DNA from: Daldinia sp. FL1419
Taxonomy: Eukaryota; Ascomycota; Sordariomycetes; Xylariales; Hypoxylaceae
Assembly: GCA_025201765.1 (NCBI GenBank)
Contig: MU623418.1
Location: 111,941 to 175,940, forward strand
Length of the DNA stretch: 64,000 nt
Direction: 5' to 3'
This document shows positions 36,522 to 47,300 of this stretch, one piece after another. Under the pieces are notes generated by a model, which saw only the letters and a list, made by a program, of their open reading frames with translations, was not told the DNA's origin and did not search any database. A program made the position numbers and the translations under genes. How positions within the stretch are numbered: the first letter of the stretch is position 1; every line of letters starts with the position of its first letter.

Positions 36522-39456
36522 TTATGCGGAGCCGAGCCAATATAAAATGCCGCCAAGTGCCACATTAATAACAAGATGCTGCCCCAAACTCCATGCCATG
36601 CTGTATAAATACTTCGGGGAGAAAACAGTCCATATGAACAAATGCGTCCTCAAGGTCGTGCAGGCTATCATCACAAATCCAAGAGCGACCGTCACAAACA
36701 ACGTGAAAATGGCAATATGTTGTCGATATATGCCATCTTTGCCCTGTTTCGTTGATTCCTTGCTTTGAAGGAGAAGTAAATTCGAAGCTGATGTCCACCA
36801 TACTGGAGCGGCCCAGTTGCTAAGGAACGTTAAGACTCCTATCGTAAATATGTTGAACCCACTAACGCCATTATACGCATTCGACAAGTCCACGCCAGAG
36901 ATCGCGTTAGAACCTCCCATTGCGAAAAAGGAGGCAAACTGGAGCAGTAATGACGATATCGTGATCTCTGCCGCCCCCAAACGGAGCCCGTTTAGGTACT
37001 GGTAAATGACTCGAAATAGTAAAAAGAGGGGTATGTTAGTTACCCGCGATTGTGTTAATGCGAAAAGTGTATATAAGTGATGTAAGGTTCGCATCGCTAT
37101 ATGGAAGTTAGCTGATATTGTTCCTTGTCTAAATATAAAGGAAACCTACCACCCCCTTTAGACTGCTTAGTCCCTTGCGTAAGGAGACTGTAGATGGAAC
37201 ATGTCAAAGTAAGCCCAAGTCCAAGAAATATCGCCCGTGCTCGGTTCACAAGGGTCGGTCCGTCAAAGAGATCCACTAGCGTCTTTGCGAATCCAATAAT
37301 TAGCTCAGGGGCATCTTCGTTAGTAAAAGCGAGCTTGAAAGATATTGCTGATGTTGCAAGTCCAACAACTATGGAGGCTGTAATAGCAGTCGGTATTCCC
37401 TGAAGCTCGTTGAACAGTTCCAAAGAGACCATTGCATATGTTGTAAGGGCAAGAGACCAGAGTAATTGCGGATTTGATGCCACAAAGCTAGTCACGATAT
37501 CAGGCTCGCCAGCAAATTTCTGGCCAGTCTGGTTCCACCCGCGGGTTAACCGCATAGCACCAAGCGCAATGAGACCTATAGCGAAAGATTTGTATGTCGT
37601 TCTTGGATTCCTACTTCGCTATCAGTCTAGTAATAAAAAATATTAGTCTACTACAGATGTTACTTACGGTTTAATGGCTAGATAGAGTAGCCACGCTGAT
37701 GTGGCCCAGTACCAGAAGTGCTGCTCTTCCTCAACATAGCTGCTAGCAAACATCATTATACCATACAATATTGTGATGAGCAAAAATGGTGCTAGATTAG
37801 AAGTCGTTACGGACGGTGAAGTTATAACGACGTATGCAGCCGCGACGGAGGCGACTATTACCATTACTTCGCCATAGACAAGCATTGACATGTCATAATT
37901 GCTAGCCATGCCGCTCATTAGAGTCTGCGCCTTTGATAACCACTAGGACCTATGTTAATATGTTATGTCTGGCTACAGAATAATTAATTGTCCAAATCAC
38001 GCACCTTTGATACGTCCATTATTTGTTTCTCGTCTGGAGCTCCCTCGCTTGATGTGGTTTCGGTTGCTTTACTAATTTGCTGCCATTCACAGGCCAGCTC
38101 TTCGGCTCCGGAGCCGGGATCGTTACAATCAAGGCTGGGTTTTGTACCAACTGATGACGAGCCGCTAAAGCTTGCAGTGATAATATCCAGAATTTGCCTT
38201 GCATTGCGGACTAATATCTGGAGCCTGTCGCGTTCTTAAATAAGTTAGCATGGTGTATACCAGTTATAAAGAGGGAGACTTGCTCTCTGGCCAGAAAGGT
38301 AGAAAGTCCATCATAAACGAGCCCAGATTGTTTTTAGGTACCGGGAAGCCGAGCAAAGCGGCAAGAGTAGGAGCAAGATCGGACTGCTCTACGACATTGT
38401 AATACTGGAAATCCTCGACAAAATCTGCCGGTACTTTAACGGGTTTTGCGATGGACTTGAGTTTAGGCGATACAAATACAAGAGCGGGTGAGGTTTCTCC
38501 AGAAGAGGATGCCCCGTGGTTACCAGCATCATTCATACCGTGGTCACCGCAGACAACGAGGAGAGTGGAATGAAGATGCGGCTGCGTTTCCATTGCCTCG
38601 TATATAAGGCGGATAATTCCGTCCATCTCTTGTTGTTTCGGAACCATATTTGGACCTCGCGGGCCGGTCTTGTGGCCAATGTGGTCGAGGCCGAGGTAAT
38701 GGAGAACCATTGTATTCCAATCGTCGTTACGAAGCTCACCGGGGATATGTCTCGTCACATTGTTGTCAACTTCTGTAAAGTCAGAGACAAAAAAGCTCGA
38801 AGTACCGTCCGCTCGATCGAACATGCCAGGGAATAATTTTAGCCACGTATCATCACCGTACATAACTAGCTTTCCCGAATTTTTTGCCTTCATCTGAGCA
38901 AGCCAGGTATCCTGGACGGCAAGTGTCGAAGACGTGTCGGCTTCGTCGAAACTCAAGATAGCATCGAGGAAGGAAGGTGTAGAACCAGTAGTAATTGCTT
39001 TAATACGAGGCATCGTGATGGTCGGCGACGTAGCATGAGCGGTGTAAGGAATAGCAACTCCATCTTGAATAAGCCTATGTGCTTGTTTTAGCGAGATGAA
39101 CAACGCAAACTATACCTCGACTTCGCTAACCGTTGCGTAAACTCGAAACCGGACCCGTCTGAATATACGAAATCGCTGCACTAACTAGTTAGATAAGCGC
39201 ATAGTGGCATAGTGACAAGTCATAGTCGCGCCCAGTAAACGAACCTGCGCAAAGCATCGACGACCATGAATATCAGACGATTAAATGGTGCTTCTGGTGG
39301 CGCGCCATATTCGAGGGGTTGGTACTCGGCCAGTCCAGGTAAGAAGGGCTTATAGGGAAAAAAGCCAACGGCAAAGAGGAGAATTGCGACAGGTATTAGA
39401 AGATTAGCTGCGACGAGAAGTACGGTCGAGACAGGGAAACCATTATGGCGGTACAT
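36522..39456 (-). CDS. LAS21: GPI ethanolamine phosphate transferase 2 (Las21/Gpi7)
   Basis: Seven exons: 39245-39456, 39131-39175, 38284-39074, 38005-38234, 37668-37942, 37150-37610 and 36522-37096, summing to 862 aa (yeast Las21 is 830). A signal-anchor helix follows MYRHNGFPVSTVLL. The luminal alkaline-phosphatase-type domain has FNRLIFMVVDALRSDFVYSD, ATSPTITMPRIKAITTG, LHYLGLDHIGHKTGP and CGDHGMNDAGNHGASSSGE, carrying the metal-binding Asp and His residues. Many membrane segments fill the C-terminal half. The enzyme transfers ethanolamine phosphate onto the second mannose of the GPI anchor. Exon 3 ends at a GC donor (GAGA-GCAAGT), the only choice that joins FWPE to KRDRLQILVRNARQIL in frame. 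It lies next to SMP3 on the same strand. Confidence 0.93.
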
Positions 39457-40057
39457 GTCCAGTTGTAGTGCATATATCGATTTAACCGGCCGGTTATACC
39501 TATATTCGTGAAAGTAGGCTAAAGGTCGATTTCATCTATGCTCCATTGTCTATCGTGAATTGAAAGTTTCGATTAGAATGGCGAGTATAAAGGCGAGTAG
39601 AACAAGTTGGTTTTGCGATGCTGAAAGCTGAAATTAGGTGCAGAGCTGAGAGATCCACACTTAACGTTGCACTACCTAATAAGTAATGTATTCCATGTGC
39701 AACCTAGCGCAAAGGGACAAGTATATCTTCTCGCCTTACAATAATAAGGTTAGGTACTGTGGGGCGCTCTACCTACCTATGCTCCTATTGAAATATTCTT
39801 TGCAGCTAGGGCCAGGTACCTAAGTAGCTGCTGAAGTACGTACCGCAAGGTCCACTTACCCCACAACCTGATCGCATTGTTCGTGCATATGTCGAGATCC
39901 ACACTTCTTGTCCATTTCATCCCACTTCTGGAGCTTTCCAAGACAAAAGCCCATTGCTTCAAGCTTGAATAAATTGTCCTTATCAAATCGATCATAAACC
40001 ACCGAGAGCTCAACCCATCTCCTAATGTCCTAAACTATCCAAAAGCCGAGTGCCATC
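39457..40057. promoter_or_regulatory. Divergent promoter region LAS21 / unknown 399-aa gene
   Basis: About 600 bp between divergent start codons. No coding frame of note. A short upstream ATG at 40025 precedes the plus-strand gene. Confidence 0.5.
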
Positions 40058-41257
40058 ATGGCCATCAACGATCCGCCCGATAACCTATTTATCCGGTTCA
40101 AGAATCACATCGACAACAATATCTATCGAGGCTTTCAGACCATTTTCGCATTACCGGCATATATGGGGAACTGCGAACGAGGAATGGACAACAATCCACC
40201 CAATAATCGTGATATTGTTCCTCGAGAAGGAAAACCGGTGAACCCTCCACCAAATCCAAGCACACCAGACTCTACCGATACAAAAGACGCCGAAGTAAGA
40301 GACGTCTACCAGTGGGCCATTTCATCTCCGTATTCTCCTCTAAATCTTCAATCCTTACGGCAACCCCGTCCTGCCGATGCGCCTCGGGAGTACCCCGATT
40401 GCTTTACTTTCCGAGATGCGTTCGAGGATCTCTTAGCCGTGAATTCCGGAAAACCCCTCTCTGACTTGCGCAGGCTTTTATTTGCTAAACACTTTGAGCA
40501 TGTGCGCTACTTTCCCTGGGGTATGTCCGTGGAAAACTGGGTTGCCGGCCTCGGCCTTCGCGGCCTTTGGAATGCATATTTTCCCCTCTCCGCAGCAGCC
40601 AAGCGTGATTTGTCCTACGGTATAATTTCGCCCTGGAGGAGTCTACAAATAGGAGAGATGACATTCCATCAATCTCCAGTATCGACATGGCCTAGTTTCG
40701 CCTTCCCCCCTTGGGAACATCCTTGGGGACATCATCATTCTAGGCGATATAACGACTTTAACGGATATGAAGGAAACTCGACCGAGCGTGAAGGTAGCAC
40801 AGCGTATTCTCAAGAGGCAGATACGGAATACGATTTATACGAAGCTACTCACCCCGAACCTACTACGGATAGTAAAATAGTAGAAGCAAATACCCCACAA
40901 GTATTTGATAATCAGACGGGGTCACAGCAAGTCACTAATTCGCAAAATTCTGATAACGGGACTGTGACCGAAACGACCGAAACAGCTGACGGAGGTAAGA
41001 TCGTGAAAACAACAAAACAGCGGAGCTCGAATTTTGGGAACAAAGTCACAACCGTTACGGAACGTTTTGATGCTTCTGGCGAGTTAGTCTCAACAAGCCG
41101 ACAAAGCAGTTGGTCATGGTCCTATCAGTCCCCAGGGTCATCAGAATCTTACGACGACGAGGAAGTAGACTCGGACGAGACTACAACATGGCCCCACGAG
41201 AAGGATGGGGGATCGTCCAGAAAGGATCACAAGTCTAGTGGTTGGTTTTGGAAATAG
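40058..41257 (+). CDS. Unrecognised protein, 399 aa
   Basis: Uninterrupted frame from ATG 40058 (TCATCATGGCC context). I do not recognise the family. The N-terminal 60 residues (NLFIRFKNHIDNNIYRGFQT) look like an amphipathic region. Residues 90-210 are globular-looking, with aromatic motifs such as FTFRDAFEDLL, YFPWGMSVENWVAGLGLRGL and SPWRSLQIGEM. A Pro/His-rich stretch, an acidic spacer, then a Thr/Ser-rich tail with beta-type pattern TETADGGKIVKTTKQ and NKVTTVTERFDASGELVSTS follow; the end is acidic and finishes SSGWFWK. There is no signal peptide or membrane helix. Even codon use over 1.2 kb and convergence with NOP4 support a real gene, probably a fungal-restricted protein. Confidence 0.8.
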   Translation: MAINDPPDNLFIRFKNHIDNNIYRGFQTIFALPAYMGNCERGMDNNPPNNRDIVPREGKPVNPPPNPSTPDSTDTKDAEVRDVYQWAISSPYSPLNLQSLRQPRPADAPREYPDCFTFRDAFEDLLAVNSGKPLSDLRRLLFAKHFEHVRYFPWGMSVENWVAGLGLRGLWNAYFPLSAAAKRDLSYGIISPWRSLQIGEMTFHQSPVSTWPSFAFPPWEHPWGHHHSRRYNDFNGYEGNSTEREGSTAYSQEADTEYDLYEATHPEPTTDSKIVEANTPQVFDNQTGSQQVTNSQNSDNGTVTETTETADGGKIVKTTKQRSSNFGNKVTTVTERFDASGELVSTSRQSSWSWSYQSPGSSESYDDEEVDSDETTTWPHEKDGGSSRKDHKSSGWFWK

Positions 41258-41577
41258 GTTTTACTTTGAATACGCCTGCTTTCATGTTACTTATGTCGAG
41301 ATGCTGTTAGCACTGTCTTTAGTTTTTGATGATACGCCCTTATTGTAACTATAGGTACCCATACAACTTTCTCAAGCACTTTAGCATGAAAACTGCGCAT
41401 AGAATTATGTAGGCTGTAAAAATGATCGACGACTTTTTTTTATCTAAGAAAAATCGTACCATGCACTTTTAGTCGTTGCTTAAGAATCGCATTTCTCTTT
41501 ATCATCAAATAATTAGATAAATAGGTACCTTGTAAACAAATATAATACTGCAATTATATAGTAAACCTCGATACACT
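41258..41577. other. Intergenic region between convergent genes
   Basis: A 320-bp AT-rich gap between the stop codons of the unknown gene and NOP4. No gene was seen. Confidence 0.55.
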
Positions 41578-43794
41578 TTATTGACGTCCCTGTGCCTTCT
41601 TTTTCCTCGTCATCCGTTTCCTCGCAATGATCTTTTGTTGTAAGGCTTCCTTTGCCGAGACCTCCTCACTCGCCTTAGCTCCAGAGCCATCGTCGGCGGC
41701 TTCACCATTCTTCTGCCCTCGCCATTTCCCATTTGATACGGAAAAGTCTTTTCCCTTGAGTTGATTCCTCGAATCTTTTCCGTTTGCATTAGAATCTTGA
41801 CTGCTTCGGAACGTCCGTTGTCTTTCTTGGTTGTCCTTTCTTCTCGCTACAACTTGCGCATTCTCAATAGCAAATTCGACGATCAGTCGCTGTGTCTTCC
41901 CGGTTGGGCTCTTCAGCGCATGTCCGTTTAACCACCGTAAGCCCATAAGCGCCCATCGATGCGAGGAGTATTCGATGAAACCATAGCCTCGGCTTTTGCT
42001 GGCACCATCCACTTCGGGGACTTTAGATCCCTCCTTGTTCTCGAATACTATCTTCGCCTGCTTGACTATACCTTTGCCTTTCTCTTTACGCCGGCGTTCA
42101 GCCTCCTTATCTTCTTCGCCACCTCGGGCGTTCTCCTCTTTCGAAAGCGGTTCTCTTCGCCCTTCCTTAACATCCTTAGCGAAACCAACAACGGCTTCTC
42201 GAGCTAGAGCCTTGAGCTTCTTTGAATCCAAATCGCGGGGTATATTACGGATTGCCAATCGAGTGAGACTTAAATGTAGGCTTGGATTGTTTTGAATAAG
42301 CTTTTTCCTCTGGGCAGAGCTCTCATCACGAATCTTGACCTCTGAAGGAGCAAGCATCGCATATAGCGGCGAGTCCTTCATGATAGCACCTTCGGATAGC
42401 AAATATAGTCGGCGTTTGTCTTTTTCCTTGCCAAGTCGAGCAGCAACACCCTTCTCTGCGAGATGGCTCGCTTCGTCTTTGCTTACGGCCTGTGATACTT
42501 GGAGTATACGACCGTCCATGGTATACTTGCCTTGTTCATCGGCTAGTTCGTTTTGCAGAATTGACTTCTTATTCGGTATCGCGGATTGCTGGGCGCGAGG
42601 AGCGCCCCTGAGGCATGCTTTTGAATCGGTTTCGCTAACAAAGCATACAAAACCCGTACCGGCTGGCCGATCGGTTGCTCGATCCATTACGATACGAGCA
42701 TACCTTACGCGCCCGAATTGTTCGAAGTGAGATTTCAATTCCGCATCTGTGGCTGTAAAGGGTAAGTTGCGAATGAAAAGTGTTGTCTTATTATCCGTCA
42801 CGAAGGGCTTCTTGGGCGCGGATTCCTTTCCTAAAGCAGCACCACCTTCGTCGTCGCTGGCGTCTTCTGATTTGTCGTCATCCGGATTGGCGTCGCTGTC
42901 TTCATCCTCGAGATTTTCCATATGGTTTTTCATAAAGTTTTTGATATCCTCATCCTCATCGTCGTCTTCTTCATCTTCTTTCTCACTTTGGTCTTTGTCT
43001 GACTTAGCGTCGTCGTCCTCCAATGCTTCATCCGATTTCTTAGGCTTGGACTTTTTGTCCTTACCATCATCCTCAACATCATGCTGCTTCTGCTGTTCCC
43101 ATGTTTGCTTATCGACAGCCCAGTCAACAGCCAGAGTTCTGCCGTCTATAGTTTTCCCATTAATCGCTTCCATAGCCTTTTCTGCGTTCTTCTTTCCACG
43201 CATGGTAATAAACCCAAAACCAGAAAGTTTTCCTTTTGCATTTGGAAGGTCTGCATACTTTACCTTTCCAAACCCTTGGAATAGTGCTGCTAGCTGGTCT
43301 GACTTCTTAATGCTCCAGGGTAAGTTTCGTACGATTAACTTCGGCGCTTTACGGGCTTCGGCGAGTGTTGCTTGCCTTTCAGCCTTTTTAGCAGCGGCAC
43401 CTACCGCCTCGGTACCTGGTTGACGATGCCTAGGTTCTGCAATCTCCAATACTAGTGGACGACCATCTAGCTTCTGTTTGTCGAGCTTTTCTTTTGCCTC
43501 CTTAGCGTCGTCAGCGTCGGTGAAAGTAACAAACCCATAACCGCGAGAGGTCTTGGTTTGGGGATCAAGAATGACGGTGGCATGCTTGACGGGATAGTGT
43601 TGAGAGAAGAATTCGGTCAGAGTCTCGGCGGTGGCAGTAGATGGGAGTGATCGCACAAACAGAGATCGACTCTGCTCAACTCGAGCTCTCTTGGTTGGCG
43701 GCTCGACAGTGGATTCGACATCTTTCGGGGGCGCATTGGAGTTGGAATCTGTGCCAGACACCCTGGGCCTCTTCAGGTCGCTACTGCTACCCAT
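41578..43794 (-). CDS. NOP4: Nucleolar RNA-binding protein Nop4/RBM28
   Basis: Single exon from ATG 43794 (MGSSSDLKRP), 738 aa; the upstream codon opening the frame at 43806 is GTG, so the internal ATG is preferred. Four RRM domains are visible: about 43-118 (SLFVRSLPSTAT, RGYGFVTF), 150-225 (LIVRNLPWSIKK, SGFGFITM), 335-450 (TLFIRNLPFTAT, TGFVCFVS) and 510-645 (LAIRNIPRDLD, RGYGFIEY, with an insertion). An acidic Asp/Glu/Lys linker separates RRM2 and RRM3, and the C-terminus is strongly basic (RKRMTRKKKAQGRQ). Yeast Nop4 (685 aa) is needed for 27S pre-rRNA processing and 60S subunit assembly. The gene is divergent from the condensin gene. Confidence 0.93.
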   Translation of the reverse strand: MGSSSDLKRPRVSGTDSNSNAPPKDVESTVEPPTKRARVEQSRSLFVRSLPSTATAETLTEFFSQHYPVKHATVILDPQTKTSRGYGFVTFTDADDAKEAKEKLDKQKLDGRPLVLEIAEPRHRQPGTEAVGAAAKKAERQATLAEARKAPKLIVRNLPWSIKKSDQLAALFQGFGKVKYADLPNAKGKLSGFGFITMRGKKNAEKAMEAINGKTIDGRTLAVDWAVDKQTWEQQKQHDVEDDGKDKKSKPKKSDEALEDDDAKSDKDQSEKEDEEDDDEDEDIKNFMKNHMENLEDEDSDANPDDDKSEDASDDEGGAALGKESAPKKPFVTDNKTTLFIRNLPFTATDAELKSHFEQFGRVRYARIVMDRATDRPAGTGFVCFVSETDSKACLRGAPRAQQSAIPNKKSILQNELADEQGKYTMDGRILQVSQAVSKDEASHLAEKGVAARLGKEKDKRRLYLLSEGAIMKDSPLYAMLAPSEVKIRDESSAQRKKLIQNNPSLHLSLTRLAIRNIPRDLDSKKLKALAREAVVGFAKDVKEGRREPLSKEENARGGEEDKEAERRRKEKGKGIVKQAKIVFENKEGSKVPEVDGASKSRGYGFIEYSSHRWALMGLRWLNGHALKSPTGKTQRLIVEFAIENAQVVARRKDNQERQRTFRSSQDSNANGKDSRNQLKGKDFSVSNGKWRGQKNGEAADDGSGAKASEEVSAKEALQQKIIARKRMTRKKKAQGRQ

Positions 43795-44322
43795 CTTCAC
43801 TTTCACGTAGAAGTTCTATCACAATTGGTGCTTGAAAAGTGATGGTGGCGCATACAAATGTAGCTGGAAGCGAATGAAAATTATCGCCAGGAAAGAGGAA
43901 AAAAGTTCGATAAGGAAAATTATCGATAACGATAATATTACTAACCTAGCAGCCTAACCTTAGATAGGTCTAAGAGGTGTATCTGTACTGTGTGCTGTAA
44001 TAGGACGTGGGGTAGAAAACGAAAAGGCTTATTAACCTAGCAGTTGTCATAGCAGCAGCCGTTTCGGCTTATTGATTTACTGGCCAACATGGGAAATAAA
44101 AAACATTAACCTTGATTGGTCTTATCCTGTAAATCAGGTAACCTAGACAGTGATCGAGAAAGTAATTATTTACTCACCTCTTTCTAAACACCGATTTTTG
44201 TATTAAAAAAAATCCTTTTTTTTCTTTTTTGTCTCATATTGCTTCACCGTCCACGGCTTAGGTTCCGAGGAGTCAATAAAAACAGTTAAATTTATACATG
44301 TAACTGAATTATTCTATTCAAT
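43795..44322. promoter_or_regulatory. Divergent promoter region NOP4 / YCG1
   Basis: 528 bp separating two divergent start codons. It contains a group of GATAA-type sites near 43880-43935 and a T-rich tract at 44205-44235 upstream of YCG1. No gene was seen. Confidence 0.55.
43920..43935. promoter_or_regulatory. Clustered GATAA sites, palindromic TTATCGATAA
   Basis: The perfect palindrome TTATCGATAA is followed by CGATAA. Further CGATAA (43908-43913) and TTATCG (43880-43885) lie just upstream. These resemble GATA-factor sites, but function is inferred only from clustering in a shared promoter. Confidence 0.35.
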
Positions 44323-47300
44323 ATGCCAGTTCGAGGGGCATCCTCGAGGTCAAAGACCTCCCGAGTATCGTCGTCGAGTGCCAATATTCCCGAAGAGACG
44401 CCCGATAGTCAATTACGAACCCAAATATGTACGATATTTCGCGACGCGCAAAAGACGACCGCCACGCATAGAAAATTGGTTGTCAATCTGCGAAAAATCC
44501 ACGAGGCTTGCTGTTACGAGCCAACACGTCCTAACAAGACTTCTGACACTGACACTGAGTTCAACGAAACCGACTTCAATACCGAATTTACGCGATGCGT
44601 CCTCAGAGCTATGCCCGTAAAAAAGAGCGAAGGTGTCGGCGAGAAGATTATTCGCTTTGTCGGCTTATTTTTGCGCCACGCCAATGATAAAGATAACGAG
44701 CTGCTAGGAGAAGAAGATGTCAATGCTAGTACCATGCTCGAGACCCCAAGTACTCGACTCACTACTCAGGTTATGGAGACAATTCTGCCCTTGCTTACCT
44801 CGAAGGACAAATTCGTTAGATACAGATCAACCCAGCTGATCTCCCATGTTATCAACTCTTTAGATGCTATCGATGATGACTTGTTCCAAAAGTTGCGGCA
44901 GGGCCTTCTAAAGAGAATTCGTGATAAGGAGGCCATGGTTCGCTCACAAGCTGTGCTCGGCCTCGGTAGGTTGGCTGGAAATGAGGTTGAAGGAATGGTC
45001 AATTCGGATGATAGCGATGACGCTGAAACTGGGTTGCTTGACAAGCTCCTCGAAGTTTTACAGCATGATCCTAGCGCCGAGGTGAGGCGCTCGCTCCTCG
45101 TTAACCTACCTATTCTACCAAATACTCTCCCATTTCTCCTAGAAAGGGCAAGGGACCAGGACCCCGCTACTCGTCGCGCAGTTTACTCTAGGTTATTACC
45201 CGCGCTTGGCGACTTCAGGTATCTCTCCCTCTCAATGCGAGAAAAATTACTTCGCTGGGGCTTGCGGGATAGAGATGAGAATGTTCGGAAGGCTGCTGGG
45301 AGATTATTCCGCGAACGTTGGATCGAGGATTGCGCAGGCACCAACCAGCCTGAAGATGGCGAGCAGCCAGCGACAGCCCCTCCTACCATGGACGGCCTTC
45401 TTGAATTGCTCGAGCGTATAGATGTCGTCAATTCCGGCGTCGAAAATGGCGTTGCACTGGAGGCCATGAAAGGTTTCTGGGAAGGAAGGCCTGATTATCG
45501 AGAAGCAATGGAATTTGACGATAAATTCTGGAAAACTCTGAGCCCAGAATCAATTTTTATAGTGCGAACTTTCAACGACTTTTGCCGGACAGAAGGAAAC
45601 GGAAAATATGAATACCTAGTTGAGGAGAAACTGCCCGAAGTTATCAAATTCGTCTTCCTCCTTAAACGTGAGGTAGAGGTACTCGATGCTATGAAGAAGG
45701 CCAACAGCCAGGAGAGTGGAGACGAAGATGAAGGTGATGGGAAAGATGGTATGGTTGATCAGGAGTTCATCGTGGAGCAGCTGTTGCACATTATCTTGAC
45801 CCTGGACTACTCGGATGAAGTTGGCCGACGTGAGATGTTTACCCTCCTGCGGCAAACCCTGTCTAGACCAGAATTACCAGAGCAGATTACCAAGCTGACT
45901 GTTGAGGTACTCCGAGACATATGTGCGCCTGATACAGCTGGCGAGAAGGAGTTCTGTAGTGTCGTCCTCGAAGCCGTTGCAGACGTCCACGATACTATCG
46001 TTGACGAATCTGTGGTGGGAGATGGCGAGGAGAGCTTCCACTCGGCTAGGTCCGAAGTTAGTGGCGACAGTACCCCTACTAAGAAAGGGAAGCACGGCGC
46101 CAACGCAGGTCTTAGCGACGAGGAAATACGGCAGAAGAATATTAAGGAAATCATGATCAATATGCAATGCTTACACATTGTGCAGTGCATGCTTTCTAAT
46201 GTACAAGGAACCCTACAAGAAAACGATCACCTCATATCGATGCTGAACAATCTAGTTGTTCCGGCTGTTCGTAGTCACGAAGCCCCGGTCCGTGAACGTG
46301 GATTAGTCTGTCTGGGCCTCTGCTCACTCCTCGACCGACCGCTCGCCGAAGAGAACCTAACTCTTTTCATGCATTTCTTCAGCAAAGGCCACCCGGCGCT
46401 TCAGATTACCGCGCTGCAGATTCTAACTGATATTCTCAATGTCCACGGAGCACAGCTTCTGACGGCGAACCCTGCATTATTGAAAGTGTATATTCGGGCT
46501 CTCCGATCTGGCTATAAGAACCCGGAGGTCCAAGGTGCGGCTACTCTTGCAGTCTCTAAGTTATTGCTTGGCCGCGTGGTAACGGATCACGATGCGTCGT
46601 CAGAGTTACTAAAGACACTGATAGTAGCTTACTTTGATCCTTCAACCGCAGAAAATCAAAGTGTCAGACAAGCTCTCAACTATTTCCTTCCAGTCTTTTG
46701 TTACTCGCGAGCCGAGAACCAGGAGCTCATGGGGTCTGTGGCTCTAGATGCACTACATGCTCTATATAACGTTAGAGAAGGCCTTGAGGACGATGATGAT
46801 ATTGATGTTAATGCCGACATGGCTAGCCTTAGCACCATAGGTGCTTGTCTAGTCGACTGGACGGACCCCCGAAAGTGTTACACCCCTGGTATTCCCATGG
46901 ATGCAGACAAGAAGAACGTAAATGGAGACGTCCATCTAGATTTAGCGAGAGAAATCCTCGATAAGCTGGATAGTAATCTGAGCAGTAAGTCTCTGTTACC
47001 GTGTTATTGTATTGCGCGTACTAACGATGTTACAGAAGAAGAGAAGAAGGTTATCGCATCTCTGTTAGGAAAGCTATACATTTCCCCTTCCTCTTCGGAG
47101 GACAAAATCCGTGCTTTGTACGATGATATTTCGGCAGCAGTCGAGGAGAACCTTGTTTCAGATGCTACAAGCAAGAATGCTTTATACAAGATCCACGTGA
47201 GCCTAGGTAAGATCGTGAACCAACTCAACGATCAAGACAAGATGTCAAGGCGGAGCGTCAGTAGGAGCGTCAGTAGGAGCGTATCTCTTGCGCCAAGTGA

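Noticed and set aside
42749..43423. 224-codon plus-strand frame opposite NOP4
   Set aside because: It is a Ser-rich antisense shadow of the acidic Nop4 linker.
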